Below are positions 26,023 through 34,599 of a stretch of 64,000 nt of DNA, in pieces; within the stretch, counting starts at the first letter, position 1; every line of letters begins with the position of its first letter. Source of the stretch: CAVZTA01 sp963778025 (GTDB taxonomy: Bacteria > Chloroflexota > Limnocylindria > Limnocylindrales > CSP1-4); assembly GCA_963778025.1 (NCBI GenBank), contig CAVZTA010000006.1:124001-188000 (forward strand), read 5' to 3'. The notes under the pieces are model-generated. The model was not told where the DNA came from, did not search any database, and worked only from the letters and a program-made list of their open reading frames with translations. The position numbers and the translations under genes are program-made.

Positions 26023-26592
26023 ATGCGCCTGACGCCGTGGGAGGAGGAGCGCCTCCTGATCTTCAGCGCCGCCGAGCTGGCCCGCCGGCATCGCGCCGCT
26101 GGGCTGCGGCTGAACGCGCCGGAGGTCGTCGCGCTCATCTGCGACGCGATGCTCGAGGCGGCGCGAGCGGGGGCGTCGTTCGCGGACGTGGAGGCGGCGG
26201 GGCGCAGCGCCGTGGCGCCCGACGAGGTCCTCGATGGCGTCCCGGCGCTCGTCGACGAGGTGCGCCTGGAGGTGCTGCTGGACGAGGGGACGCGGCTCGT
26301 CGTGCTGGTCGATCCCCTGGGACCCGCGTCGGACGATGCGCCCGGCGCGGTCGTGGCCGGCGAGGGGCCGGAGCCGGTCCGCGTGACGGATGTCGTCGAG
26401 ATCGCCGTCACCAGCCGCTCGCGCCGGCGGATCCGGGTCTCCTCGCACTACCCGTTCGAACGCGTGAATCCGCGACTGGAGTTCGACCGGTCCGCTGCCG
26501 CGGGCCGCAGGCTCGACCTCGAGGTCGGTGAGTGGGTCGGCTGGGAACCCGGCGAGACGCGCACGGTCCGCCTCAGGCGGATCGTCCGATGA
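26023..26592 (+). CDS. Fused urease gamma-beta-like subunit
   Basis: The protein has 189 residues. Residues 1-95 match urease gamma: MRLTPWEEERLLIFSAAELA, LNAPEVVALICDAMLEAAR and DEVLDGVPALVDEV. Residues about 110-189 match urease beta: VSSHYPFERVNPRLEFDRS and WEPGETRTVRL. Gamma-beta fusions are known in some bacteria. It is a structural subunit that packs around the alpha subunit. It shares an ATGA overlap with the alpha-like gene. TACGCT lies eight bases before the ATG with no Shine-Dalgarno, so translation may be leaderless. No ureD, E, F or G homologue is in the window. Confidence 0.85.
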   Translation: MRLTPWEEERLLIFSAAELARRHRAAGLRLNAPEVVALICDAMLEAARAGASFADVEAAGRSAVAPDEVLDGVPALVDEVRLEVLLDEGTRLVVLVDPLGPASDDAPGAVVAGEGPEPVRVTDVVEIAVTSRSRRRIRVSSHYPFERVNPRLEFDRSAAAGRRLDLEVGEWVGWEPGETRTVRLRRIVR

Positions 26593-28287
26593 GCGCTGTC
26601 CGCGACGCGCGACGGGCCCGCTTCGGCCCGCTGGAGGGCGACCGGATCCGCTTGGCTGACACCGACCTCTGGGTGCGTGTCGGCGAGGACCGCCAGGCCG
26701 CCGGCGACGAGCCGTACTGGGGCTACGCGAAGGATCTCCGGGCGCGGATGGTCCAGGGCGGGAGCGCCGGACCCTCGGAGCTCGACGTCGTCATCACGGG
26801 CGCGGTCGTCATCGACCCGGCGATCGGCGTGGTCAAGGCGGACATCGGCATCAAGGACGGCCGGATCGTGGGCGTCGGTCGGGCGGGCAACCGTGATACC
26901 GGCGAGGGCATCGACCTGCCCATCGGTCCGCACACGCAGCCGTTCACGGCGTACGGCTTGATCGCGACGCCCGGCGCCGTCGACAGCCATGTCCACGCGC
27001 TCTCGCCGGAGCTCGTGCCCGTGGCGCTCGCCGCGGGGGTCACGACGCTCATCACCGCCGGGTTCGAGGAGCCGCCGTGGGAGGTCGAGCGGATGCTCCG
27101 CGGGTTCGAGGGCTTCCCCGTGAACCTCGGGCTGCAGGCGTGCGCGCGGGCCGAGGACGACGGACCGCTCGAGCAGCTCCTCGACGTCGGCGTGACGGGC
27201 TTCAAGATCCACGAGGACTACGGCGCCTATCCCGAGCTCATCGATCACGTCCTGCGGTTCGCGGACGCCCATGCCGTGACGGTCAGCCTGCACACGGACG
27301 GCCTCCACGAGTCCGCGGAGCTCGAGGACACGGTCTCGGCCATCGCCGGCCGGACGGTCCACGCCTATCACGTGGAGGGCACGGGCGGTGGCCACCTGCC
27401 CGACCTGCTGGGCCTCGTCCGCGAGCCGAACATCATCTGCTCGTCGACGACGCCCGACCGTGCCGTACGGCCTCGCGACACCCGACGAGCACCTCGCGAT
27501 GATCCTCCTCAACCACGGCGGGTCGTGGGCGGCGCCGCGGGACGTCGAGCTGGCACGGGAACGGATCCACCCGGCGACGATGGCGGCGGAAGGACCGCTC
27601 CACGAGCTCGGCGCGATCCAGATCGTGAACTCGGATTCGCAGGGCATGGGCCGGATCGGCGAGACGGTGCGCCGCACGTTCCAGCTGGCCCACGTGATGA
27701 AGGCGTGGCGCCTGTCGGCGGCGGCGGACGGCGTGCCCGGCCTGCCGGACGAGACCGGGGACGCCCGCGACGACACGGAACGGGTGCTGCGCTACCTCGC
27801 CAAGGTCACGCTCGAGCCGGCCGTCACCCACGGCGTCGCGGATCACGTGGGGTCGCTGCAGCCGGGACGGCTCGCGGACATCGTCCTGTGGCGCCCCGCG
27901 ATGTTCGGCGTGAAGCCGGAATGGACCTTCAAGGGCGGCCACCCGACGTGGGGCCCGATCGGCGAGGGCAACGCGACGGTCGAGCGCGCGGAGCCGACGC
28001 GCTATCGCGCCGACTGGGGCGGGCTCGTGACCGCCGCGGCGGACGTGTCGCTGACGTTCGTCTCCGGCGCGGCGTCCCCCGACCTCGCGCGACGGCTCGG
28101 GACGCGTCGCCGCCTCGTGCCCATCGGGCGTGTCCGCGGGCTGACGCGGGCGGACCTCGCGCGCAATCGCGCGACCGCCCCGATCGAGATCGATCCGATG
28201 GACGGGCGGGTCACGCTCGGGGGTCGTCCGCTGGCGGTCGACCCGGTCCGCGAGGTCCCGCTCTCGCGCCGCTACCTGCTCCGCTGA
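26589..28287 (+). CDS. Divergent urease alpha-like subunit (frameshifted)
   Basis: An amidohydrolase of about 565 residues after one frame correction. The nickel site is present: SHVHALSPE (HxH), TGFKIHEDYGA (carbamylated Lys), VSLHTDGLHES, YHVEGTGGGHLPD and NSDSQGMGR (Asp). The C-terminus is urease-like (RNRATAPIEIDP, VPLSRRYLLR). Two features are abnormal. The segment equivalent to GGTGPAAGTHATT after the HxH strand is missing (TTLITAGFEEPPWEVERML is read instead). The flap Cys-His is Asn-His (AMILLNHGGSW). One surplus base at about 27453-27456 breaks the frame; removing it restores SSTTPTVPYGLATPDEHL. It may be a urease or a related hydrolase with another substrate. Confidence 0.75.
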
Positions 28288-28291
28288 TCCG

Positions 28292-29344
28292 TCACCACAG
28301 GTCGCCCACGGTGTAGCCCTCGGGGAAGGGGTCACTGGGGTCGACGACGTACGACGCGAACCCGGTGATCCAGGCGGTGCCGGTGATCGTGGGCACGACC
28401 GCGCGATACGGACCGACCTGCGTCTCCTCGAGCAATCGTCCCGTGAAGACCGTGCCCAGGATGCCCTCGTGGCGGAAGTCCTCGCCCAGGCCCAGGCGAC
28501 CCTTCGCGTGGAGCACGGCCATGCGCGCGCAGGTGCCCGTGCCGCACGGCGACCGGTCGATGACGCCGGTCCACGTCGACGGCTTCGACCAGTCGACCTC
28601 GCCGGTCGAGACGGTGACCACGTTCCGGGTCGTGTTGACCGGGTCGTGCGCGGGCCCGGTGAGCTGCGCGATGGTGATCCCGGCGAACGCGGGCTGCTCG
28701 GGATGGACGACCGGCAGCTGTTCCGCGGCCGCGGCCTTGATGAGCTCGGTGATGCGCGTGATGTCCCGGCCCTCGTCGGGCGTCAGGCGCAGGCCGAACG
28801 GCGTCGCGTCGGCGATCGCGTAGAACATGCCGCCCCACGCGACATCGACCGTGACGGTGCCCAGCGTCGGCACCTCCACCGTGGCGTCCAGGTGCGTCGC
28901 GAACGCGGGCAGGTTGCGGAAGGTGACGCCGGTGACCTTGCCGTCCTCGCAGGTGGCGGTGACGCGGATCAGGCCGGCGGGCGCCTCGAGCGTCACCTCC
29001 GTGACGGGCTCGGTCATCGGCAGCATCCCGGTCTCGAGGAGCGCGGTGGCCACGCAGATCGTGTTCGACCCGGACATCCCGGGGTACTCGACCTGCTCCA
29101 TGATCACGTAGCCCGCCTGCGCCTCGGGATGGGTCGGCGGGAGGATGACGTTGGCGCACAGCGCGGGATAGCCACGAGGCTCGCGGAGCATCAGCTTGCG
29201 CAGCCCGTCGCCGTGCTCGGCGAGGTGGCGCATCTTGTCGAACATCGTGGCGCCCGGGACGTCCAGCACGCCGCCGACGATCACCCGACCGGGCTCGCCC
29301 GCCGCGTGGAGGTCCACCGCCTGCAGCATCCGCGCCAGCCGCAT
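28292..29344 (-). CDS. Proline racemase superfamily protein (hydroxyproline 2-epimerase-like)
   Basis: The protein has 350 residues. The first catalytic site is PGMSGSNTICVATALLETG, where the usual Cys is Ser; the second is SPCGTGTCARMAVLHAKG with its Cys kept. A Ser/Cys pair is found in part of the 4-hydroxyproline epimerase group; racemases have Cys/Cys and trans-3-hydroxyproline dehydratases Thr/Cys. The reaction is therefore probably epimerisation of a hydroxyproline-like imino acid, not proven. The ATG at 29344 follows GGAGGG; the frame extends to 29443 without family similarity. It is convergent with the urease-like genes (4-nt gap). Confidence 0.85.
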   Translation of the reverse strand: MRLARMLQAVDLHAAGEPGRVIVGGVLDVPGATMFDKMRHLAEHGDGLRKLMLREPRGYPALCANVILPPTHPEAQAGYVIMEQVEYPGMSGSNTICVATALLETGMLPMTEPVTEVTLEAPAGLIRVTATCEDGKVTGVTFRNLPAFATHLDATVEVPTLGTVTVDVAWGGMFYAIADATPFGLRLTPDEGRDITRITELIKAAAAEQLPVVHPEQPAFAGITIAQLTGPAHDPVNTTRNVVTVSTGEVDWSKPSTWTGVIDRSPCGTGTCARMAVLHAKGRLGLGEDFRHEGILGTVFTGRLLEETQVGPYRAVVPTITGTAWITGFASYVVDPSDPFPEGYTVGDLW

Positions 29345-29399
29345 CGAACCCTCCGCTCCCCTGCCCTGTCGTGTCCTTCGCGACGACGAGCGTACGGGG

Positions 29400-29861
29400 T
29401 CAGCGGCCGCGGTGGGCGTCGGCCAGCTCGCGCTGGACCTCACGCTGGGCGTCGCGGTCGGCGATCTCCCGGCGCCGGTCGTAGTGCGTCTTGCCGCGGG
29501 CGAGCCCGAGCTCCAGCTTCGCCCGGCCGCGGCTGAGGTAGATCCGGAGCGGCACGATGGTCAGGCCCTTGGACTTCGTCTTGCCCAGCAGCTCGTCGAT
29601 CTCGTCGCGATGGAGGAGCAGCTTGCGGGTGCGCTTGGGCTCGTGGTTGTACCGGTTGCCGGTGTCCCACGGCGCGATGTGCAGGCCGATCAACCAGGCC
29701 TCGCCGTGCTCGATGCGCGCGTAGGCATCCGCAAGGCTGACCTTCCGGGCGCGGATGCTCTTGATCTCGGTGCCGGTGAGCACGATCCCCGCCTCGAAGG
29801 TGTCCTCGATCGTGAACTCGTGCCTGGCTCTTCGGTTGAGGGCGATGGTGTCATCGCTCAT
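29400..29861 (-). CDS. smpB: SsrA-binding protein SmpB
   Basis: The protein has 153 residues. Family signatures are NRRARHEFTIEDTFEAGIVL, GTEIKSIR, GLHIAPWDTGNRYNHEPKR and RKLLLHRDEIDEL. The C-terminal helix begins KTHYDRRREIADRD, which enters the ribosomal mRNA channel. It partners tmRNA (24523), which in this genome lies about 4.5 kb away on the same strand. A short leader ORF and a hairpin lie upstream. Confidence 0.96.
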   Translation of the reverse strand: MSDDTIALNRRARHEFTIEDTFEAGIVLTGTEIKSIRARKVSLADAYARIEHGEAWLIGLHIAPWDTGNRYNHEPKRTRKLLLHRDEIDELLGKTKSKGLTIVPLRIYLSRGRAKLELGLARGKTHYDRRREIADRDAQREVQRELADAHRGR

Positions 29862-29941
29862 CGGGGTCGGTCCTTGCGCTCCGAGGCGGACGGGTCATCG
29901 CTGGCGGTGGCCGGCATCGTCAGCGTTCTGCAGACGCACGA

Positions 29942-29966
29942 ACGCCGGCCCGTGGAGGGCCGGCGT
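29942..29966 (-). terminator. Hairpin upstream of smpB (terminator or attenuator)
   Basis: ACGCCGGCCC and GGGCCGGCGT form a perfect 10-bp stem around GTGGA. It lies between the short leader ORF (30001-30048) and smpB. It may end the S41 protease transcript or act with the leader ORF. There is no U-run. Confidence 0.5.
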
Positions 29967-30000
29967 CCGATCCGCTTTGCGAACCACCCGACAGGACGTT

Positions 30001-30048
30001 CTAGCGAAGCGTCTCCGTCGAGGTGGTGCAGCGACTGTGATCACTCAC
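30001..30048 (-). CDS. Possible 15-residue leader peptide before smpB
   Basis: The sequence AGGAGGTGA (30063-30055), a full match to the 16S anti-Shine-Dalgarno, lies six bases before a GTG that opens MSDHSRCTTSTETLR and a TAG stop. An alternative ATG within the same site would encode only MCSE. A 10-bp hairpin follows 34 nt later, and smpB starts 80 nt after that. Such a strong ribosome-binding site on a tiny frame suggests a leader peptide or an uncharacterised miniprotein. No homologue is recognised. Confidence 0.35.
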   Translation of the reverse strand: MSDHSRCTTSTETLR

Positions 30049-30115
30049 TGCACATCACCTCCTTTCGTTCGTCGTTGACGGTACCCGAACGCTCGCGCGA
30101 AGGCAACCGGCAGGA

Positions 30116-31561
30116 TCAGGCGGCGCGGTCGAGCGTCAAGCCGCCGTCCAGTGCGCCCGTCGGTCGCGACACGCTGCCCGGCGTGCCGCCGCCGGTCGCG
30201 CCGGCGCCCAGCTCCTCCAGCGCCCGGTCGAGGACCGGATCGTCGCCCGCCGTCAGCTCGGCCGGCGGCGTCACCGTGATGTCGGGCGTCAGGCCGGTCC
30301 CGTGGATCCAGCGCTTGTCGGGTGTGAGCCACTTGGCGATCGTCAGCCGGAAGCCGCCGTGGTCGCCCTCGAGCGGCGTCCACTGCTGGACGGTCCCCTT
30401 GCCGAATGACGGCGTCTCGCCGATGAGCGTCGCCCGGCCGCGGTCCTGCAGCGCCCCGGCCACGATCTCCGACGCCGACGCCGAGCCCTTGTCGATGAGG
30501 ACCACGAGCTGCACGTCCGGATCCGTGGCCGCGCCACCGGTCTCGGCGTCGGTCTCGGTCAGGGAGCCCGTCGCGTCCTGCTGCCAGAAGATCGGCCCGG
30601 TCGCCAGGAACTGGCTGGCGATCGTGCGCGCCGCCGTGACGAACCCGCCGGGATTCCCGCGCAGGTCCAGGATGAGCTTGGTCCGACCCGCCGTGACGTC
30701 GTCGCCCACGACCTTCGTGAGCTCACTGGCGGCGTGCTCCGAGAATCCGGTCAGCTTCACGTAGCCGATGTTCCCGGGCTTGACCTCGGAGATGACCTCG
30801 TGCTGGACGATGACGGCCCGCCGGACGTCCACGTCGAACGGCTTCTGCTCGCCGCGCAGGATGGACAGCGTGACGGTGCTGTCCTTGGGGCCGCGGATCC
30901 GGTCGCGCGCCTGGTCGACCGTGAGGCCGTCGAGCGACGTCCCGTCGACGCCCACGATCGCGTCGTTCGCGAGCAGCCCGGCCGCCTTGGACGGCGAGCC
31001 ATCCAGCGGCGAGGTGATCACGAGCAGGCACTCGGGGCCGAGCGGCGAGCACGACTCGAGCTTGCCGCCCGTCGTTCGCGTCCCGATCTCCGCGCCGATG
31101 CCCTCGAACTCGCCCGAGATGCCACGCAGCGAGTCCTTGTACTCCTGCGAGGTGAGGTACTGGCTGTACGGGTCGTCGAGCGAGGCGATCATCCCCTTGA
31201 TCGCGCCCTCGACGAGGACCTTGCGGTCGACGGGGCCGCCGGCGTAGCGGTCGGTGACGGCGTGGTAGGCGTCCCAGAACGCCTGGAACGACTCGGTCTC
31301 CGCGGCGGGGGTGCCGGGCGTGGTGGCCGCCGAGCGGCCGATCGAATAGCCCGACAGGAACAGGCCCGAGCCGGCGAGCACCGCGACCACCGCCAGCGCG
31401 ATCGCGAGCGGCATCCCGAGCCGTCTGCCACGCGCTTCCTGGCCGACGATCTGCAGCCTGTCGGTGTCGACGCCGCTGACCGGAGACACGGGTGTCACCG
31501 CGCGGGATGGATCGAGTGGGTCGGGGGTGGGGTCGCTCTCGCGATGCATCTCGCTCGTCAC
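30116..31561 (-). CDS. S41 family carboxyl-terminal processing protease
   Basis: The protein has 481 residues. A Ser/Pro-rich cytoplasmic stretch precedes one N-terminal helix (AIALAVVAVLAGSGLFLSGY). A PDZ domain follows (SKAAGLLANDAIVGVDGTSL). The tail-specific protease domain has the nucleophile in DKGSASASEIVAGALQDRG and the general-base Lys in PSFGKGTVQQW. It acts outside the membrane on protein C-termini. It lies downstream of ftsX/ftsE, a common bacterial arrangement (ftsEX-ctpA). GTG 31561 is used; MHRES at 31549 is possible. Confidence 0.93.
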   Translation of the reverse strand: MTSEMHRESDPTPDPLDPSRAVTPVSPVSGVDTDRLQIVGQEARGRRLGMPLAIALAVVAVLAGSGLFLSGYSIGRSAATTPGTPAAETESFQAFWDAYHAVTDRYAGGPVDRKVLVEGAIKGMIASLDDPYSQYLTSQEYKDSLRGISGEFEGIGAEIGTRTTGGKLESCSPLGPECLLVITSPLDGSPSKAAGLLANDAIVGVDGTSLDGLTVDQARDRIRGPKDSTVTLSILRGEQKPFDVDVRRAVIVQHEVISEVKPGNIGYVKLTGFSEHAASELTKVVGDDVTAGRTKLILDLRGNPGGFVTAARTIASQFLATGPIFWQQDATGSLTETDAETGGAATDPDVQLVVLIDKGSASASEIVAGALQDRGRATLIGETPSFGKGTVQQWTPLEGDHGGFRLTIAKWLTPDKRWIHGTGLTPDITVTPPAELTAGDDPVLDRALEELGAGATGGGTPGSVSRPTGALDGGLTLDRAA

Positions 31562-31673
31562 GGGGTGGTGGCGCGCATCCGGACGGTGGGCGCACCCTGT
31601 CGCCCGATGCTACGCGCGCCGCGCGCGACCGGACGCGAGCATGAATGGAACTTCATGGGACCTTCGTGGAGGC

Positions 31674-32559
31674 TCAGCGAAGGAGGTAGGTGCGGACGGA
31701 GACCCACGAGCCCAGGATCCCGAGCCCCAGCCCGGAGGCCAGGACGAGGATCGCGGTGTCGCGGGACAGCGACCCGAGCTGGACGGGCAGGACCTCGAAG
31801 AAGCCGACCATGAGGCCACCGACCGGATCGGCCGCCGCGGCCAGGACGGCCAGCGTCGCCACCGCGCCGAGCAGCCCGATGAACGCGCCCTCGAACACGA
31901 ACGGCCAACGGATGAACGCGTCGCTCGCGCCGACCAGCCGCATGACCTCGATCTCCTCGGCCCGGGCGACGACCGCGAGCCGGATCGAGTTGACGATGAT
32001 GAACAGCACGATCAGGCCGACGGCGATGAGCACGACGAGCCCCGCCGTGCGCAGCACGTTCGTCACCGTGATCAACCGGTCGACGAGCGCCTCCACGTTC
32101 GGTGACCCGCTCGATGAGCGGGCTCGCGTCGAGCGCCTCGACGACGGTCGACAGGTCCTCCGGATGCGTGAGCTTGACCTCGATCGACGCCGGAAGCGGG
32201 TTCGACTCGAGGTACGGGGTGAGATCCTCCTGGCCCTGCGCCTTCTGCGCATCGCGGAAGCGCTCGAGCGCCTCGTCGCGGGTGACGTGGACGACCGAGA
32301 GGGTCTCGGGCATCGCGTCGACCTGGGCGACCAGCTGGTCGACCTGCGACTGCGTGACGTTCTGATAGAGGTAGGCGCGGAGCTCGAAGTTCTTCTCGAC
32401 GCTGTCGAGGCTCGCGACGAGGAACGACTGGATCGTCCAGAAGCCCGCCAGCAGCAGGAGCATGAGGACCATCGTGGCCGTCGCGGCGATGCTCATGAGC
32501 CCGTTGCGCCAGAAACCCTGCCAGGCGCGCTTCAGCGAGAACAGGACGAACGAGATCAT
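31674..32559 (-). CDS. ftsX: Cell division protein FtsX (frameshifted)
   Basis: About 294 residues after correction. The N-terminal cytoplasmic tail and helix (MISFVLFSLKRAWQGFWRNG) and the extracellular domain (YLYQNVTQSQVDQLVAQVDA, SPLIERV) lie in one frame. The last three helices (VLRTAGLVVLIAVGLIVLFI, EEIEVMRLVGASDAFIRWPF, WVSVRTYLLR) lie in the next. A surplus base at about 32101 causes the change; removing it joins SPLIERVT to NVEALVDRLI. With FtsE it couples division to peptidoglycan hydrolase activation. Confidence 0.9.
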
Positions 32560-32624
32560 GTCGACGGATCCACTGGACGTCGACTCGCCCTGTGCCGCAT
32601 CAGCGCCGACCGATCCTGCGGCAT

Positions 32625-33252
32625 CTAGTCCTCACGGTGGTAGGTCGCTGCCAGCTCGTCACGCGTGACGCGGCCCTCTTCCAGCGCGACGACGCGCTTG
32701 CGGAGCGCCGTGACGACCTCGGCGTTGTGGGTCGCCATGAGGATCGTCACGCCCGAGCTCGTTGATGCGCTGGAGCAGCTGGATGATCTCCCAGCTGATG
32801 AGCGGATCGAGGTTGCCGGTCGGCTCGTCGGCGATGATCACGCGCGGGTCATGGACGAGCGCGCGGGCGATCGCCGTCCGCTGCTGCTCGCCGCCCGAGA
32901 GCTGCGCGGGGAGCTGGCGCGCCTGGCCGGACAGGCCGACCAGCGCGAGCACGCGATCGACCGCGGGCCGGATGTCGCGGCGTCGCGTCCCCGTCACCTC
33001 GAGCGCGAAGGCCACGTTGTCCCAGACGCTCTTGGTGGGCAGGAGCTTGAAGTCCTGGAACACGATGCCGATCTTGCGCCGGACCTTCGGCACCATCCGC
33101 CGCGGCAGTCGCGCGAGGTCATGGCCGTCGACGACGACATCGCCGCGCGTCGCCAGCTCGTCGCGGATGAGCAGCTTGATGAGCGTCGACTTCCCCGCCC
33201 CGGACGGCCCGACGAGGAACACGAAGTCGCCCTCGGGCACGACGAGGTCCAC
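32625..33252 (-). CDS. ftsE: Cell division ATP-binding protein FtsE (frameshifted)
   Basis: An ABC ATPase with Walker A GPSGAGKSTLIKLL, signature QLSGGEQQRTAIARAL and Walker B VIIADEPTGNLDP. A surplus base at about 32752 shifts the frame; correction gives LGVTILMATHNAEVVTALRK and the true end ATYHRED with TAG at 32627-32625. The family N-terminus (VVVLRDVTKRYPNGKFALHS) is encoded in frame upstream of the GTG at 33252, up to about 33333. No ATG, GTG or TTG starts it, so the real start is unresolved (CTG at 33333 or 33303 are candidates). Confidence 0.88.
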
Positions 33253-33612
33253 CGAGTGGAGGGCGAACTTGCCGTTCGGATACCGCTTGGTGACGTCGCG
33301 CAGGACGACGACCGCCTTGTCGGGCGTCTGCAGGCGCGGGCCGGCGCGAGAGGCGCTCGCGGATCGAGCGGGGTCGTGACGGGGTCGAGGTCGGCGGCGG
33401 CGGCGCAGCGATCATGACGGGGACGCTCGAACGACGGATGGCGGCCGGCACGTCCGGCCTGGGTCGACTCCATCCGCGGGCGCGATCGGGGGAGCCACGA
33501 CGGGGAGGAGGCTAGCAGCGGTCCCCGATGGTCGCAACCGACCCGACGGTACCCCGCCACCCCGTACCCCACCGCACCGCCGGGGTGCTCGCGGCGGGAT
33601 CGGCGCGGTCGA
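33253..33612. other. Intergenic region between ftsE and the GNAT gene
   Basis: The first 80 nt encode the conserved FtsE N-terminus without a normal start codon. In the rest (33,334-33,612) open frames are Arg/Pro-rich and lack recognisable features. An ATG at about 33416 opens another frame that runs into ftsE out of phase; an indel here could be hiding the ftsE start. Confidence 0.5.
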
Positions 33613-34599
33613 TCAGAGGAGCGCCAGCGAGATCGGCACGTACCGGTCGAAGGGCGTCTCGGGCCGCGACCAGCACAGCAGGCCGGGGAACCCGTCGAGG
33701 CGCAGCCCGGCCGCCAGCAGCGCGCCCAGCGCAGCGTCGCAGGTCGTCGGCAGCCAGATCGACCGCTCGTCATGTGTCGGGATCGAGCGCGACACGACGC
33801 CCAGGAGCGGGCCGACGAGGCCCGCGTCGAGCGACGCCAGCGGCCCCAGCCGGCCCGTGCCGCTGGCGTAGGCGTAGCCGACGGCCTGCCCGGAGCCATC
33901 GCGGACGAGCCAGCCCTCGCGCCCGTCGCGACGCAGCATGTCGTGGTCCATGGGATGCGCCGCCCCGAGCGTGGCCCGGTCGAGCCCGTCGACCACGTCC
34001 CGGAGTCGCGCGGCCGCTTCGGGACCGGCATCGAGATCGGTCGAGAACGGGGCCGCCGAGTAGCCGTCGGGCAGCGGCGGCAGCGAGGCGGGCCGGCGAA
34101 GCTCGCCCGTCAGGCGCCAGATCGGCACGCGGGGGGTCATGCCGTGCCGGGCGTACAGGGCGTTCGAGATCGGCTGGGCGGCATCGGTGCAGGTGCCGCG
34201 GACACGGAGCGCGCCGGGCCGGCCATCGCCCGCCAGCGTCCGCTCCAGGAGCGCCCGGCCGATCCCCGACGCCTGCATGCCGGGCAGCACGAACAGCATG
34301 CCCAGGAACCAGATCCCGTCGCGCACGGTCGCCGACGCGAAGCCCACCCGCCAGCGACCCTCGTCGTCGAGGGCCTCGCCGTACGCCGCAGGCGTGTCCG
34401 GCGCGTGCGTCGCGACCCAGAACCGGTCGGCGTCCGTGCTCAGCAGGTGCCCGAACAGCGAGTGCAGCGTCGCGAGGTCCGTGCCGATCGGCGGCTGGTT
34501 CAGGCGGCCCTGGTAGTCATCGATGCCGCGTCGCCAGATCTGGGTGCACGCGTCGAGGTCGGCCGGTGTCGCCGGACGGTACTGGACCGATCCGTTCAC
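33613..34599 (-). CDS. Tandem GNAT acetyltransferase-like protein
   Basis: The protein has 328 residues with two GNAT-like halves. The first starts YRPATPADLDACTQIWRRGI and has the acetyl-CoA motif LPGMQASGIGRALLERTL. The second (about 170-328) contains GREGWLVRDGSGQAVGYAYA and LGPLASLDAGLVGPLLG, with a weaker CoA loop. The substrate is unknown. The GTG start overlaps the prfB stop (GTGA), so it is translationally coupled to release factor 2. A protein- or antibiotic-acetylating role cannot be judged from sequence. Confidence 0.83.
   Translation of the reverse strand: MNGSVQYRPATPADLDACTQIWRRGIDDYQGRLNQPPIGTDLATLHSLFGHLLSTDADRFWVATHAPDTPAAYGEALDDEGRWRVGFASATVRDGIWFLGMLFVLPGMQASGIGRALLERTLAGDGRPGALRVRGTCTDAAQPISNALYARHGMTPRVPIWRLTGELRRPASLPPLPDGYSAAPFSTDLDAGPEAAARLRDVVDGLDRATLGAAHPMDHDMLRRDGREGWLVRDGSGQAVGYAYASGTGRLGPLASLDAGLVGPLLGVVSRSIPTHDERSIWLPTTCDAALGALLAAGLRLDGFPGLLCWSRPETPFDRYVPISLALL

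Noticed and set aside
30050..30070. Resemblance to the 3' end of 16S rRNA (CACCTCCTTTC on the plus strand)
   Set aside because: It is the complement of a strong Shine-Dalgarno on the minus strand; no other rRNA sequence is nearby.
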